From Halomonas sp. CH40 (lineage in GTDB: Bacteria; Pseudomonadota; Gammaproteobacteria; Pseudomonadales; Halomonadaceae), in the NCBI GenBank assembly GCA_041875495.1, contig CP112982.1, positions 1,550,001-1,614,000 on the forward strand: a stretch of DNA of 64,000 nucleotides. The letters are read 5' to 3'. The notes beneath the pieces were generated by a model. The model was not told the origin of the DNA and did no database searches. It worked only from the letters and a program-made list of their open reading frames with translations. Positions 63,578 through 64,000 of the stretch are shown here, piece after piece. The stretch's first letter is position 1, and each line of letters starts with the position of its first letter. Position numbers and translations under genes: made by a program.

Positions 63578-64000
63578 TTATTCAATCCAGCCAGGCACGG
63601 CGGCACCCTTGAACAGCTCATCGGCTTTTTCGATGACTTCTTCACGCTGGTAGGCATCCACCAGTTGGCGAATGTCTTCACGCTCTTCATCACCGGCACG
63701 CACGGCGATCAGGTTGACGTAGGGAGACTCAGGGCCTTCCTTGATCAGGGCGTCATCCAGCGTCAGCCCGGCAGGCTGGGCAAAGGTATTGTTGATAAAC
63801 GCCATATCCACATCAGGCAATACCCGGGGTAGCTGGGCAGCTTCGATTTCCCGGAAGCGGAAGTTGCGCGGGTTCTCGGCAATATCCAGCGGTGTGGCTT
63901 CAAGGAAAGTGGGATCTTCCAGGGTAATCAGGCCTTCATTGTGCATCAGGATCAGGGCACGGCCTTCATTGGAAGGGTCATTGGGCAGGGCGATCTGGGC
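63578..64000 (-). CDS. metQ: Methionine ABC transporter substrate-binding protein, 3' part
   Basis: The gene continues past the right window edge; 140 codons and the stop are visible. ALPNDPSNEGRALILMHNEGLI and DVDMAFINNTFAQPAGL are typical of MetQ/NlpA lipoproteins that bind methionine, and LDDALIKEGPESPYVNLIAV follows. The adjacent free methionine-sulfoxide reductase fits a methionine-recovery neighbourhood. The signal peptide and lipobox lie outside. Confidence 0.92.
   Translation of the reverse strand, partial: AQIALPNDPSNEGRALILMHNEGLITLEDPTFLEATPLDIAENPRNFRFREIEAAQLPRVLPDVDMAFINNTFAQPAGLTLDDALIKEGPESPYVNLIAVRAGDEEREDIRQLVDAYQREEVIEKADELFKGAAVPGWIE

Overview
The window looks like a chromosomal segment from a halophilic gammaproteobacterium, most likely Halomonadaceae (Halomonas-like). 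This rests on gene content: a phasin, queC-queE-queD-like genes, a DctQ-DctM fused TRAP transporter, hda next to a PerM-type permease, purM-purN, proS, topB and two tRNA-Val(GAC) genes. From about 12.7 kb rightwards the DNA is mostly ordinary, moderately GC-rich chromosome. The first 12.6 kb is AT-richer, mosaic and clearly acquired.

Region 1 (1-12,600) is the interesting part: a decayed Tn7-like CRISPR-associated transposon of the type I-F3 kind. It carries tniQ, a fused cas8f-cas5f, cas7f and cas6f in one tight operon. A short CRISPR array with 60-bp periodicity follows. There is no cas1, cas2 or cas3. tniQ is split by a 1,349-bp ISL3-family insertion sequence flanked by a perfect 8-bp target duplication, and removing the IS restores a 412-residue TniQ. 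The last spacer lies between a repeat with an altered 3' end and a degenerate repeat. It resembles the conserved apical region of the bacterial SRP RNA gene ffs, a known I-F3 attachment site, with mismatches at positions 4, 6, 12 and 18. Upstream is a cargo block: an XRE regulator, a winged-helix/SF2-helicase gene pair, and an AbrB-type antitoxin with a truncated vapC. The block is bounded by two imperfect ~100-bp copies of one gene's 3' end. No tnsA or tnsB is visible. Downstream of the array are a terminator, a broken group II intron and an orphan Xre/ParS-type antitoxin. After these comes an AT-rich stretch with repeated TTATGCC-like boxes that could be transposon-end sites.

Region 2 (12.6-26.6 kb) holds small regulators and membrane proteins, a short LOV photoreceptor, an outer-membrane barrel protein, a PsiE-like protein and a secreted-looking DUF4214/(Glu-Pro)n/PPC protein. 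It also holds the queC-queE-queD-like operon for 7-deazaguanine synthesis. A three-gene operon of unknown function follows, whose first gene (DUF2589 family) is cut by a complete IS66 element with an exact 8-bp duplication.

Region 3 (26.7-44.7 kb) is housekeeping: nitronate monooxygenase, topoisomerase III, an AlbA_2/Schlafen-type protein, an ABC1/UbiB kinase, a GNAT enzyme, a SEC-C/TPR-like protein, an AmpG-like permease and an FKBP isomerase. A periplasmic protein paired with a diguanylate cyclase, a lytic transglycosylase, prolyl-tRNA synthetase, a lipoprotein, a glycerophosphodiesterase and a quinone oxidoreductase complete it.

Region 4 (44.8-53.6 kb) looks like a catabolic module. It contains a TRAP transporter, an RpiR-type regulator and, divergently, two crotonases around an ADP-forming acyl-CoA synthetase. 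Together they suggest import of a carboxylic acid, CoA activation and hydration. Region 5 (53.6-64 kb) is core metabolism: apbC, dcd, purM-purN, perM-hda, a phasin, fumC, an EEP-family hydrolase, two tRNA-Val genes, a MITE-like element, a free methionine-(R)-sulfoxide reductase and the 3' part of metQ at the window edge.
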